The notes: generated from the sequence alone by a model not told the origin. A DNA stretch of 51,757 nucleotides from Selenomonadaceae bacterium (GCA_017527075.1 JAFXQM010000021.1:1-51757); one strand, 5' to 3'; positions 41,098-49,696 are shown, counted from the stretch's first letter. Numbers and translations: made by a program.

Positions 41098-43356
41098 ATG
41101 AACAAAATCAGCGAACGAATCGACGAGATAATCACGGCGAGAAGTTCGAGCCTGGCGAAGTTGAAGGCGGCTTCCGAGACTCTGGCGCAGTGCTCAGAGA
41201 CCGTGAGGCTTTTCGAAAAACTTCAGGCGAAAGTTGCCCGCGACCCCGCTTACCTGCAACTGTTCGGCAAGCCCGAAATTTTGGAGCGGATAAAGGGCGT
41301 GTCGACGGTCGGCTTTCACGCGACGTATCAAAGTTATCGGGCGAGCCTCGCGCACTTGACGGAGCGTTTCGCGCGCAAGGAGCTGCACATATCTTTCATC
41401 GGCCGCGCAGGTCAGGGCAAAAGCTTGGTCATGCAAAACATCAGCGGCTTGAGCGGCAACGTTATTCCCTCGGCGGAAGGCGCGGACTGCACGGGTGCTA
41501 AGTCGATAATCACCAACGACCCCGCCGCCGCCGCGACCAAGGCAAGGATAGAATTTTTTTCGCAGATGGAAATGATTGAGATTGTGAATACTTACCTTGC
41601 CAATATTTTTTACGGCGAGTACAAAGTCGGTTCGGTCGACGAGATAAAAAATTTGCCGCTCGCCGAAATGAAAAGCCGCTTGGACTTCACGAAGGTCAGA
41701 GAGACTGAACTCCTTGCGCAGCTGGAAAAATACGTCCTGCACGTCGCAGAGTTTGAATCGTCCTTGGGCACAACCCGCGAAGTCCCCGAACGCGACATTG
41801 AAAAATACGTCGCCCAATACAAGAGCGATAACCCGTCCGAAAAATATTTCACTTACCTGGGCGTGAAGCTGGCGAACATCATCTGCAAGTTCCCCGAAGA
41901 GGACGCCGGCAAAATCGTTCTGGTCGACACGATTGGAATCGGCGCAACGAGTTTGGGCACGGAAGACAAAATGCTTGACACCGTGGAGAATGACAGCGAC
42001 GCGGTTGTTTTTATGTTCAGACCCGACGCCTTCCGCCCGCGCCTGAGTAACGACGAGATTAACATTATCGACGAGGTTTCAAAAAGAATTTCGCCCGAAT
42101 ACGCGAAGGAAATGTTCTTCTGGGTTTTGAATCGTGTGACGAGCGGCAAGGGCGAGAACGCCAAGTACATGCCCGAACTCAAAGCGCAAATCGCCGGCAG
42201 AAATTTTCCCGTCGCGCTGGTTCTGGAAGTCGATTGCAAATCGCCCGACGCCGTGGAGTCCGAGCTGTTGACGCCGATACTCAAGCAGCTGTCGCACAGG
42301 GTTGGCAACGTCGACGAACTTTTGATAACGCGGCTCAACGAATTGGGCGAGAGACTTTATGAAGAGTACCGCGCGATTGCCGACGCCATCGATAAAATTT
42401 TGGTGGGCGCCGCTAACGACGACGTTAAGCGCGCGCTGTTCACGGAGATTGAGGGCGCGTACAAGACCAAGGTGCTTAACACTCTGCGCGACCTTTACAT
42501 CCAAAAATATTTCAAAATTCGAGAGCACTCTTGCGCGGAGTGGGAGCAGGCCTCCAAGCTCGCGCTCAAATCCGTTTTCAAATCCATTCCCTCCAAAGAC
42601 AAAATCATCGCGCTGCTCAACGACGGCACGATTAATCAATTCAACGCGGTGGAATTTTGCACAGACCTCATGCGCATTCAAATCATCAATCGATTTATGG
42701 AGCTCGACAGCGTGCTGGAAGTTTTGGTTCACGATACGAAGATGGAGGCCGTTCACATTCTGGCGGACGACGACAAGGGACGCTTGGGAAAAGTTTTGCC
42801 GCTCGAAAATCTTTCGCCCGAAGAATGGCTCGACGCGTTCATGACCAAGACCGACTGCGCGAAAAAATATCCGCTGCTGACCAAGGCCTTAACGAGTCTA
42901 AAAAATTTTACAATCAACGTGCAGGGCTTCCTTATCTACGAGATTCGCCGCAACCTCGACGTGATTGATTTCAGCTTGCAACCGAAGATGCCGGAGATAA
43001 ACGCGGGGCTCGCCGAAAAAGAACATGTCGCTGAAGAAATTATCACGTGGCTCAGACTTTACGCCGAGAAAGTTCACGAAGGGCTCGAAGTCACGCTGAA
43101 GAAATTAAATTCCGTGCCGAACAAGGCCAGGTTCGCCGCGCTGAAAGATTTTTACGACCGCGCCGCTTATTCGGGCAGAGACGAAACTTTATCCGTCACG
43201 ACCGAGTGGCGTTACCTTTACGAGGACTGGATGAGCGTCATTTGGGCGGAGAAGTACAAGGCGCATTTCTCGCTGAAAGGTCAAGCGGAAGAGTGGGACG
43301 ACATGGTCGCACAATTCAAGGCGCAGAATAAAAAAGAAACGTTCGCGGTGAGGTGA
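41098..43356 (+). CDS. large dynamin-like GTPase-domain protein (cassette gene 1)
   Basis: 752 aa from the ATG at 41098; the ATG at 41092 is too close to the SD AAAGGAGG. A helical N-terminal arm of about 95 residues is followed by a P-loop GRAGQGKS (102-109), a possible switch I threonine region (GADCTGAKSI), and a G3 motif DTIGIG near 277-282, after a long helical insert. NRVTS near 345 occupies the place of the G4 base-recognition motif but is not the usual NKxD. The remaining 380 residues are helical, as in dynamin-like proteins. No membrane segment is seen. It begins a tight three-gene cassette with a second P-loop protein and a C-terminally hydrophobic partner. Function unknown. Confidence 0.75.
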   Translation: MNKISERIDEIITARSSSLAKLKAASETLAQCSETVRLFEKLQAKVARDPAYLQLFGKPEILERIKGVSTVGFHATYQSYRASLAHLTERFARKELHISFIGRAGQGKSLVMQNISGLSGNVIPSAEGADCTGAKSIITNDPAAAATKARIEFFSQMEMIEIVNTYLANIFYGEYKVGSVDEIKNLPLAEMKSRLDFTKVRETELLAQLEKYVLHVAEFESSLGTTREVPERDIEKYVAQYKSDNPSEKYFTYLGVKLANIICKFPEEDAGKIVLVDTIGIGATSLGTEDKMLDTVENDSDAVVFMFRPDAFRPRLSNDEINIIDEVSKRISPEYAKEMFFWVLNRVTSGKGENAKYMPELKAQIAGRNFPVALVLEVDCKSPDAVESELLTPILKQLSHRVGNVDELLITRLNELGERLYEEYRAIADAIDKILVGAANDDVKRALFTEIEGAYKTKVLNTLRDLYIQKYFKIREHSCAEWEQASKLALKSVFKSIPSKDKIIALLNDGTINQFNAVEFCTDLMRIQIINRFMELDSVLEVLVHDTKMEAVHILADDDKGRLGKVLPLENLSPEEWLDAFMTKTDCAKKYPLLTKALTSLKNFTINVQGFLIYEIRRNLDVIDFSLQPKMPEINAGLAEKEHVAEEIITWLRLYAEKVHEGLEVTLKKLNSVPNKARFAALKDFYDRAAYSGRDETLSVTTEWRYLYEDWMSVIWAEKYKAHFSLKGQAEEWDDMVAQFKAQNKKETFAVR

Positions 43357-43362
43357 ATTTCC

Positions 43363-44451
43363 ATGGCAAATGTCAATGTGAAAGTCATGATGTTCGGCGG
43401 CAGGCGTTGCGGCAAGACGAGCGTCTTGGCTGCCATGCAGTCCTGTTTTGAAAAAGTGTTCGGTAGGAGCAATTTGACAATTTCGGCGGCGGACGAAGAT
43501 ACGCTCTTCACAATCGAAGAAAAGAATCGCGAGATTAAGGGCTACTTCCACAATCAAGGCCGCTCCAGAGAGTTCACGCCCGACAGCAACCCGACGCTCG
43601 AAATTATGGAATACAGATTCAACATCGGGCTCAAAAATAAAACCGACAAAAATAAAACCGGCGACGGAATTGTCGTCGACTTCATTGATTACCCCGGCGA
43701 ATGGCTTGCCGACCGTGAGAAGGTCAAAAAAATTATGCCGCTGATTAAGCAGTGCCACGTAATCATCATCGCAATTGATTCGCCGCATCTCATGGAGCAG
43801 ACGCACAGCGACGAGGAAGATGCTGTCGGCGAATTCAACGACGCGAGAAATTATTCTTACCGAATTGGCGAATGGGTCAAGCGTGAGTTCTCCGCCGAAT
43901 CAGACCTGTCGGCGAAGATGATTCTGTTCGTGCCGCTCAAGTGCGAAAAATATTATCATCACAGACAGATGGCCATGCTGAATAAAAAAGTCAAAAAGGC
44001 TTACGCCACTACGCTGAACTTTTTTGAGAACAACGGGCAATCTTACGAGGTGGCAATCACTCCGATTTTGACTTGCGGCGCAGAAGATAAGGGCGTCGAG
44101 TTCAGTCGCTTCGCCAGAGACGACGAGGGCGAAATTATTTTGGACCCGAAATTTCACACGCCGCAAAAAGCAATTTACATCTTCACGGAAAGAATGGTCG
44201 AGCCCAAGCCGCTTTACTGCGAACAGCCGATGATTTACGTCCTTGCTTACGTTTTGGAAATGGTCAGGAAGCGCAAGCAAGATGAACGTGACGCGGATGG
44301 AATTTTGGGCAGTATCTGGCGTTCCATCCAAGAGAAATTCTTCAATCTTCCTTCGGCGAAAGATTTCGCGCGCGAGCGCGACAACATCAAGAAGGCAATG
44401 AAGAAAACCGACAACGGCTACGAAATTGTCAACAACCCTCTGAACTTCTGA
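43363..44451 (+). CDS. small P-loop GTPase-like protein (cassette gene 2)
   Basis: 362 aa, ATG after AGGTGA, 6 nt from the upstream stop. VKVMMFGGRRCGKTSVLAAMQ has a P-loop (about 12-20). VDFIDYPGEWL near 105-115 is a G3 motif of the DxPG type, and HVIIIAIDSPHLME is the following strand. The LFVPLKCEKYY segment occupies the position of the base-recognition strand. It resembles the TRAFAC-type GTPases described as DO-GTPases in GTPase-centred bacterial conflict cassettes (family assignment uncertain). C-terminal 60 residues are charged and helical. No membrane segment. The partner genes on both sides are within 13 nt. Confidence 0.72.
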   Translation: MANVNVKVMMFGGRRCGKTSVLAAMQSCFEKVFGRSNLTISAADEDTLFTIEEKNREIKGYFHNQGRSREFTPDSNPTLEIMEYRFNIGLKNKTDKNKTGDGIVVDFIDYPGEWLADREKVKKIMPLIKQCHVIIIAIDSPHLMEQTHSDEEDAVGEFNDARNYSYRIGEWVKREFSAESDLSAKMILFVPLKCEKYYHHRQMAMLNKKVKKAYATTLNFFENNGQSYEVAITPILTCGAEDKGVEFSRFARDDEGEIILDPKFHTPQKAIYIFTERMVEPKPLYCEQPMIYVLAYVLEMVRKRKQDERDADGILGSIWRSIQEKFFNLPSAKDFARERDNIKKAMKKTDNGYEIVNNPLNF

Positions 44452-44463
44452 GAGGTGACGGAC

Positions 44464-45144
44464 ATGCGAGCTTACGTTTACTGCACTTACAAATTTTCGC
44501 CCGTCGGTTTTCAAATCGGTGCGTTTGACTTCGACGCCGCCCGAAAAAATTTTTACATCCCGAGCAAAGGCAAGCACAATGATTTTGTCGTCAAGGCGTT
44601 CGAGCAGGGCTTCGTCAGAAAAATGTACGGGCGACTCCCTTCCGGCAAATTTATTTTCCTCGTGAAGAAACTTCAGAAGGATAACGTCGACGACCCGAAC
44701 GAGGGCACGATTGATTTTTATATGAATTTCGCGTTTGAGTTCGACGACTTCGGCGAGTACAAAAATTTTTGCGGGAACTTCAACGCGCTGACGAATCCCG
44801 CCGACGTGTGCGCGAAATTCCTTGTGACGGACAGGAGCGTCGAAACTTTTGCGCTGAAGGTCGACGCCGCGGAGTTTAATAAATTTGTCGCGGACATGCT
44901 GAGCAAGACCGACGGCGCACGGGACGATAAACTTTTCGTCGAGGTCATCTCCGCCAAACTTGACGGCTCAAAGTTGAAAGAAACTTTCGGCTTGGGTTTC
45001 GGCAAGGTCGCCGAGAAAAAATTTGCTTACCCTGCTCCGCCCGAAAAAAAAAATCCGTCGACTCTTCTGACGGGCGCAAAGGCAGCGGCGGCGGCGGGAG
45101 CAGCGGCAGCGGCTGGGGCAGGTTACTACTTTTTGACGCAATGA
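44464..45144 (+). CDS. GTPase-cassette partner with C-terminal hydrophobic Ala/Gly tail (gene 3)
   Basis: 226 aa, ATG 44464 after GAGAGGTGA (a GTG at 44455 overlaps the SD). The first 180 residues form an alpha/beta domain beginning AYVYCTYKFSPVGFQIGAF; GTPase-associated proteins of conflict cassettes also start with a Cys/Tyr then GFQ pattern, a weak resemblance. The C-terminus is Pro/Lys-rich (PAPPEKKNPS) and then LLTGAKAAAAAGAAAAAGAGYYFL, a small-residue hydrophobic tail that may insert into a membrane. It ends the cassette; the next gene has its own promoter. Function unknown. Confidence 0.7.
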   Translation: MRAYVYCTYKFSPVGFQIGAFDFDAARKNFYIPSKGKHNDFVVKAFEQGFVRKMYGRLPSGKFIFLVKKLQKDNVDDPNEGTIDFYMNFAFEFDDFGEYKNFCGNFNALTNPADVCAKFLVTDRSVETFALKVDAAEFNKFVADMLSKTDGARDDKLFVEVISAKLDGSKLKETFGLGFGKVAEKKFAYPAPPEKKNPSTLLTGAKAAAAAGAAAAAGAGYYFLTQ

Positions 45145-45231
45145 AAAAAATTTTTCTCTGAGCCGTCAAAAAATTTTTGTCGTTCGTTTCATCCGAGGCG
45201 GACGATTTTTTTTTCGCCGCTGAAATTTTTT

Positions 45232-45260
45232 TTGTCAATCAAAGCCGCGCATGATATAAT
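45232..45260 (+). promoter_or_regulatory. promoter of cinA
   Basis: TTGTCA (45232-45237), 17-nt spacer, TATAAT (45255-45260), about 45 nt before the ATG at 45307. Confidence 0.75.
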
Positions 45261-45306
45261 CGCGCCGTTGATTCTGCTAAAAATTTTTTCGGCGGTGATT
45301 CAAAAA

Positions 45307-46107
45307 ATGATTGTGGAAATTATCAGTATCGGCACCGAGATTTTAATGGGCAACATCGTCAACACGAACGCGCAATACTTGGCGAAGCGGCTGGCGCACT
45401 TGGGCTTGGATTGTCATTTTCAGACGGTCGTGGGCGACAACCCCGCGCGAATTAAATCTGCGCTGGACGTTGCCTACTCGCGGGCGGACGCCGTGATTAT
45501 GACGGGCGGGCTCGGTCCCACCAAGGACGACCTGACCAAGGAAATGCTCATGGAATATTTCGGCAAGGCACCCGTCGTCGACGCGCAGGTTTTGAATTTT
45601 TTGGAGGAGCGGGCAAAGGCGCGCGGCTTCGGAAAACTTTCCGACGGCATGAAGAAGCAGGCGATTGTCCCCGCCGATTCTCTGATTCTTTACAATCATC
45701 ACGGCACGGCACCCGGCTGCGTCATGGAGCGCGACGGAAAAATTTGTATCCTCCTGCCCGGTCCGCCGCACGAAATGCAACCCATGTTCGAAGAGTGCTG
45801 CGAGCTTTACCTCAACGCAAAGACCGACAAAGTTTTGGTGTCGATTATCATCAAGTGCCTGAGCAAAATCGACGCGCCGATTTCAATCGTTGGCGAATCA
45901 CCCGTCGCCGACCGCTTGGCAGAAATTTTGGACGGAACCAATCCGACCGTCGCGACCTACGCCAAAGAGGACGGATGCGTCGTGCGCGTGACGGCGGCGG
46001 GCAAAACTCACGACGAGGCTTTGAAGATTTTAAATCCCGTCGTCGACAAATGCCGCGCGCGAATCGGCGAGCAATTCATCAAATACATCAAGGAAGACGC
46101 TGACTAA
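45307..46107 (+). CDS. cinA: CinA N-terminal domain protein (lacks the deamidase half)
   Basis: 266 aa against about 410 in full-length CinA. The N-terminal COG1058/MoCF-like domain is intact: EIISIGTEILMGNIVNTNAQYLAKRL, VIMTGGLGPTKDDLTKE and LLPGPPHEMQPMFE. It continues into the KOW-like middle region (TVATYAKEDGCVVRVTA) and stops before the C-terminal nicotinamide-nucleotide amidohydrolase domain. The CinA N-terminal domain has ADP-ribose pyrophosphatase activity in some species. The TAA stop is the first triplet of a heptanucleotide array (TAAGGAGTTAGG), and no deamidase-like frame follows, so loss of the second half may be linked to the repeat. Some short COG1058 proteins are natural, so truncation is not certain. 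Confidence 0.85.
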   Translation: MIVEIISIGTEILMGNIVNTNAQYLAKRLAHLGLDCHFQTVVGDNPARIKSALDVAYSRADAVIMTGGLGPTKDDLTKEMLMEYFGKAPVVDAQVLNFLEERAKARGFGKLSDGMKKQAIVPADSLILYNHHGTAPGCVMERDGKICILLPGPPHEMQPMFEECCELYLNAKTDKVLVSIIIKCLSKIDAPISIVGESPVADRLAEILDGTNPTVATYAKEDGCVVRVTAAGKTHDEALKILNPVVDKCRARIGEQFIKYIKEDAD

Positions 46108-46170
46108 GGAGTTAGGAGTGAGGAGGTAGGAGTTAGGAGTTCAAAACCCTAAATCCTAAATCCTAATCTC
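46108..46170. repeat. heptanucleotide array after cinA
   Basis: GGAGTTA/GGAGTGA/GGAGGTA/GGAGTTA/GGAGTTC followed by AAACCCTAAATCCTAAATCC/TAATCTC. The halves partly pair (TTAGGA with TCCTAA). The preceding TAA, the cinA stop, is in phase with the units. Confidence 0.88.
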
Positions 46171-46189
46171 TAAAAAGGGAGCTGAGTTT

Positions 46190-47155
46190 ATGATAATCGT
46201 GACGGGCGGCGCGGGCTTCATCGGCAGCAACATCGTCCGAGCCCTCAACGAACGCGGGCGCACAGACATTTTAATCGTCGACAACCTGGGCAACGGCGAC
46301 AAGTACAAAAATTTAATCGGACTGCGTTTCTTCGACTACCGACACAAGGACGATTTTTTCAGGAACGTGGAGAGCGCGGGACAAAACATCGAGGCGGTCT
46401 TCCATGACGGCGCGTGCTCCGACACCATGGAATACGACGTGAACTTCATGATGACCAGCAACTACGAACGCTCCAAGGAACTTTTCAAATTTTGCCTGCG
46501 GAAAAAGATTCCGTTCATCTACGCGTCGAGTGCGTCGGTCTACGGCTTGGGCAAAAAAGGTTTTCGCGAGGAGGAGGCCTGTGAGGCTCCGATTAATCCC
46601 TACGCCTTCTCCAAGCTCATGTTCGACCGCTACGTCCGACAATTTCTCGGCAAGGTGGACAGCAAAATCGTCGGGCTGAGATATTTTAACGTCTACGGTC
46701 CTCAAGAGAGTCACAAGGGAAAGATGGCGTCGATTTTCTATCAGATTTACAAGCGCATGAAACTCGGCGGCGGTCCCCGACTGTTCAAGGGCACGGACGG
46801 CTACCGCGACGGCGAACAGAAACGCGACTTCATTTACGTCAAGGACGTGGCGAAGATAAATCTTTGGTGCCTGGACAATCCAATCGAGAGCGGCATTTAC
46901 AATTGCGGCACGGGTCACGCGCACACCTTCAACGACGTGGCGAAGGCGATGATTGAGTCCATGCACTCCAAGATGAGGACGACTTACTGCGAATTCCCCG
47001 ACGAGCTGCGCGGCAAATATCAGAGCTACACCGAGGCGGACATGAAAAAATTTTTGGCGGCGGGCTACAAGGGCGGCTTCACGAATTTTATTATCGCCGT
47101 CGACGAGTACTGTAAATTTTTGGAGGCGGGCGGCTACTATTCAGTTAGGAGTTAG
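46190..47155 (+). CDS. hldD: ADP-L-glycero-D-manno-heptose-6-epimerase
   Basis: 321 aa short-chain dehydrogenase-type epimerase; converts ADP-D,D-heptose to the L,D form used by the GT9 heptosyltransferase. NAD(P)-binding IIVTGGAGFIGSNIVRALNERG, VFHDGACSDTME (HldD-specific), the active-site region ASSASVYG, the YxxxK pair in NPYAFSKLMFD, LRYFNVYGPQE and DFIYVKDVAKINLW are present. The C-terminus YYSVRS and the TAG are created by the heptanucleotide array GTTAGGAGTTAG, exactly as in recX. It is separate from hldA-hldC, 16 kb away on the other strand. SD AAGGGAG. Confidence 0.94.
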   Translation: MIIVTGGAGFIGSNIVRALNERGRTDILIVDNLGNGDKYKNLIGLRFFDYRHKDDFFRNVESAGQNIEAVFHDGACSDTMEYDVNFMMTSNYERSKELFKFCLRKKIPFIYASSASVYGLGKKGFREEEACEAPINPYAFSKLMFDRYVRQFLGKVDSKIVGLRYFNVYGPQESHKGKMASIFYQIYKRMKLGGGPRLFKGTDGYRDGEQKRDFIYVKDVAKINLWCLDNPIESGIYNCGTGHAHTFNDVAKAMIESMHSKMRTTYCEFPDELRGKYQSYTEADMKKFLAAGYKGGFTNFIIAVDEYCKFLEAGGYYSVRS

Positions 47156-47186
47156 GAGTTAGGAGTTAAAATCCCTAGTCCCTAAA
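47142..47186. repeat. heptanucleotide array at the hldD 3' end
   Basis: AGTTAGG/AGTTAGG/AGTTAGG/AGTTAAA, then ATCCCTAGTCCCTAA. It begins inside hldD, gives its stop codon, and runs to within a few bases of the next ATG. Confidence 0.9.
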
Positions 47187-47193
47187 AAAATTC

Positions 47194-49029
47194 ATGAGTA
47201 TCTCCGAGGAACGCAACCTTGAAATAAAAAATATACGGGCGCAACAGATAAAGCAGACCCTCATCAAAAAATCTTTCTCCACGTTGTTGTTTGTCAGCGT
47301 TGCCGAGAAGCTCGCGTACTTTTTCAATCCGTTCATCGACAGCGCGATTGTCGGAATTTTTCTGGACAGTTCGATTCAATCTGCCTTGGGATTTTTCGTC
47401 CCGATAATCACGATAATCAGCTTGGTTTGGATTGTCATCATGGGTGTGCAGATTCTTTGCGCGCAATATCGCGGGCGCGGCGACAATGAAAGCCTGCGCG
47501 CTCTTTTCGACAGCGCGATAATTTTCCTCGGCGCGGTTGCCTTGATTGTCACCGCAGGATTTTTTTTCGGGCGCGCGTCCTTGGCGACGATTCTCGGTGC
47601 CCAAGGTCATTCGGCGATTGTTCTGCAAGATTACATTGCCGGCTACTCGCTGAGCATAATCGGTCAAACACTTTACCCGCTGCTGCTGTGGTTCCTCAAC
47701 TTCAACGGCGACGATAAAATTTCCAAAGTCAGCATTGCGCTGATGTGCGTCGTAAATCTGTGCGCCGACATGGTGCTGGCGGTTTGGTTGAACATGGGCG
47801 CATTCGGTTTGGGCTTGGCGACTTCGCTGAGCTATCTGATAACCTGCGCTTACGTCCTGAAAAAATTTCTTGTCGGTTACGGTTGGGGCAAGACAAATTT
47901 TTTCAACATTCGTTGGCGCGAACTGCTGGAGGCCGCAAAAATCGGAAAGCCGTCTCTCATGTTCAATCTCGGCGTGACTCTCAAGGCTTACGTCATGAAC
48001 TTGACGCTTATGAGCAGCGTGGGCGATTCGGCGATTATGGTCATGAGTGTGCAAGGAACTTTCTGCGGGATGTTGGGCGCGATACCTGCCGGTCATGCCG
48101 ACGCGTTCGGCTCTCTGGGCAGCGTGCACTACGCCGCCAAGGACAGAGTCGCCTTTATAAAATCCGCCCGATTCGCGCTGAAAAGTTGCATTGTCCTTTC
48201 CGGCCTGGCGATGCTGTCGCTGATGTTTGCCGCCGATGACATTTCCGAAATTTATTTCGAGCCGCACGAGGAGGCTTGGGCTATCTCCAAACGCATGCTG
48301 TGGATTTTTCCGAGTTTCCTGGTGCTCAACGGCATTTGCGGAATTTTCATGCGCGCCTACAATCTCAAGGAAGAATATCGCACGCAACACAAAGACGCCT
48401 GGCTTGTCGACGGCATGCCCATCTTTGAAAATTTGCTGATGGCGTTCTTGGCGGCGGCCTTCATGCCCTTCATCGGCGCGGACGCGGTGTGGCTGTCCTT
48501 CCCCGCGGCGGAGGTTGTCTGCTTGATGATTATCGCTGCCACCGTTTTCAAAAACGCAGGCGCCGTGACCTTCAAGCTTGACGATTGGTTGAAAGTCGAC
48601 AAAAAATTCGGCACGCTCCCGACACTTGAGCGCGCGTTCTTTTTGCCCGAAGAAATCCCCGGCATTTTGCAAGAGGTTCTCTCCTTCTGCAAGACCAACC
48701 GCTTGAACAACCGAATCTCAATGTTGGCGGGCGTCATCACGGAAGAACTTTTGAACAACATCGTGATTCACAACATCAAAGCGACGGAGGTTTGCAACGC
48801 GTACATCCGAATCACTTCCGAGGAAAATTTGAGCATCCGAATTTACGACGATAAATATCCGTTCGACCCGCGCAAGGAAATGGAAAAAATTATTTCCGAG
48901 CCCGCGCCCGTCGCCGAAAAAATTTCGGGGCTTCGGCTCGTCAAACAGATAACCGACCAACACGGCGCGTTCGATTATCAAAACACGGCGGGGATAAATA
49001 CTTCGGTCATCAGCCTTTATAAATTTTGA
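47194..49029 (+). CDS. MATE-family transporter fused to a histidine-kinase-like ATPase domain
   Basis: 611 aa. Residues about 20-460 form a 12-helix MATE-type transporter (FNPFIDSAIVGIFLDSSIQSALGFFVP, AAKIGKPSLMFNLGVTLKAYVMN, MLGAIPAGHADAFGSLG). Residues about 480-611 are a GHKL ATPase of the RsbW/HATPase_c_2 kind: N box EELLNNIVIHNIK, G1-like RIYDDKYPFDP, G2 GLRLVKQITD, and a final TSVISLYKF strand. MATE proteins export drugs or metabolites with Na+ or H+; the ATPase could gate transport or act as an anti-sigma-type switch (inference). No SD is convincing: the ATG follows an array end and AAAAAAATTC, so translation may be weak. No kinase phospho-His domain is seen. Confidence 0.85.
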   Translation: MSISEERNLEIKNIRAQQIKQTLIKKSFSTLLFVSVAEKLAYFFNPFIDSAIVGIFLDSSIQSALGFFVPIITIISLVWIVIMGVQILCAQYRGRGDNESLRALFDSAIIFLGAVALIVTAGFFFGRASLATILGAQGHSAIVLQDYIAGYSLSIIGQTLYPLLLWFLNFNGDDKISKVSIALMCVVNLCADMVLAVWLNMGAFGLGLATSLSYLITCAYVLKKFLVGYGWGKTNFFNIRWRELLEAAKIGKPSLMFNLGVTLKAYVMNLTLMSSVGDSAIMVMSVQGTFCGMLGAIPAGHADAFGSLGSVHYAAKDRVAFIKSARFALKSCIVLSGLAMLSLMFAADDISEIYFEPHEEAWAISKRMLWIFPSFLVLNGICGIFMRAYNLKEEYRTQHKDAWLVDGMPIFENLLMAFLAAAFMPFIGADAVWLSFPAAEVVCLMIIAATVFKNAGAVTFKLDDWLKVDKKFGTLPTLERAFFLPEEIPGILQEVLSFCKTNRLNNRISMLAGVITEELLNNIVIHNIKATEVCNAYIRITSEENLSIRIYDDKYPFDPRKEMEKIISEPAPVAEKISGLRLVKQITDQHGAFDYQNTAGINTSVISLYKF

Positions 49030-49048
49030 TTGGAAATGGGGAGTGGTT

Positions 49049-49696
49049 ATGAAAAAATTTTTGCCGGCATTGGCGGCGGCGTTCTTCGTGGCGACGACTT
49101 CTTGCGCCGCGCAGGGCGACATGACTTTGCCGACGGTTTCGACGATTGACAAGCTTTCAGTCATGGAGGCGTTGAGTCAGCGGCACTCCAGCAGAAAATT
49201 CGTCGATAAAAATCTGTCGCCCGCGCAGCTGTCGAAAATTCTTTGGGCGGCGAACGGCATCAATCGCGAGGACGGCAAGCGCACAGTGCCCGTCGCGCTC
49301 GGAATTTATTCCGTGGAAGTTTACGCCGTCACGAAGGAAGGCATTTACCTTTACGACGCAGAAAATAACAAACTCAAGCTGATTGCCGAGGGCGACCACC
49401 GCGCCTTGACGACGACGGGTCAATCTTTCGTGAGCAAGGCGGCTGTCAATCTGGTTTACGTCGAGACGCCCGCCGCCTGGGAGAGCGCGAAGAGAACTCC
49501 GCCGCGTGATTCGCAAATTGCTTTCGCGAACATAACCGTCGGCGCGATGGTTCAGAGTGTTGCACTGGCCGCGCAGACCGAAGGGCTTGGCAACTGCGTG
49601 CGCGGCTCAATCAACCGCGACGAGTTCAAAAAAATTGCCAACCTCTCCGACGAGAAAAATATTCTCCTCGCGCAGAGCGTCGGCTTTGTTAAATGA
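49049..49696 (+). CDS. exported nitroreductase-family protein
   Basis: 215 aa, ATG at 49049 with GGGGAG upstream (a GTG two codons earlier is less likely). The signal peptide KKFLPALAAAFFVATT is followed by SCAAQ, so a lipoprotein with an imperfect lipobox is possible. The nitroreductase fold is seen in MEALSQRHSSRKFVDKNLSPAQLSKILWAANGINR (FMN phosphate loop RHSSR) and VGAMVQSVALAAQTEGLGNC. Relatives are SagB-type and periplasmic flavin oxidoreductases of unknown substrate. Export of an FMN protein without a Tat motif is unusual. The TGA stop is the first triplet of the next heptanucleotide array. Second exported flavin-type protein in the window after 12264. Confidence 0.85.
   Translation: MKKFLPALAAAFFVATTSCAAQGDMTLPTVSTIDKLSVMEALSQRHSSRKFVDKNLSPAQLSKILWAANGINREDGKRTVPVALGIYSVEVYAVTKEGIYLYDAENNKLKLIAEGDHRALTTTGQSFVSKAAVNLVYVETPAAWESAKRTPPRDSQIAFANITVGAMVQSVALAAQTEGLGNCVRGSINRDEFKKIANLSDEKNILLAQSVGFVK

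Noticed and set aside
47182..48672. 496-residue antisense ORF opposite the MATE gene
   Set aside because: It is antisense to a clear MATE-ATPase reading frame. GC-rich third positions create such shadows in many genes here (also opposite glmM, the RTX genes and the dynamin-like gene).
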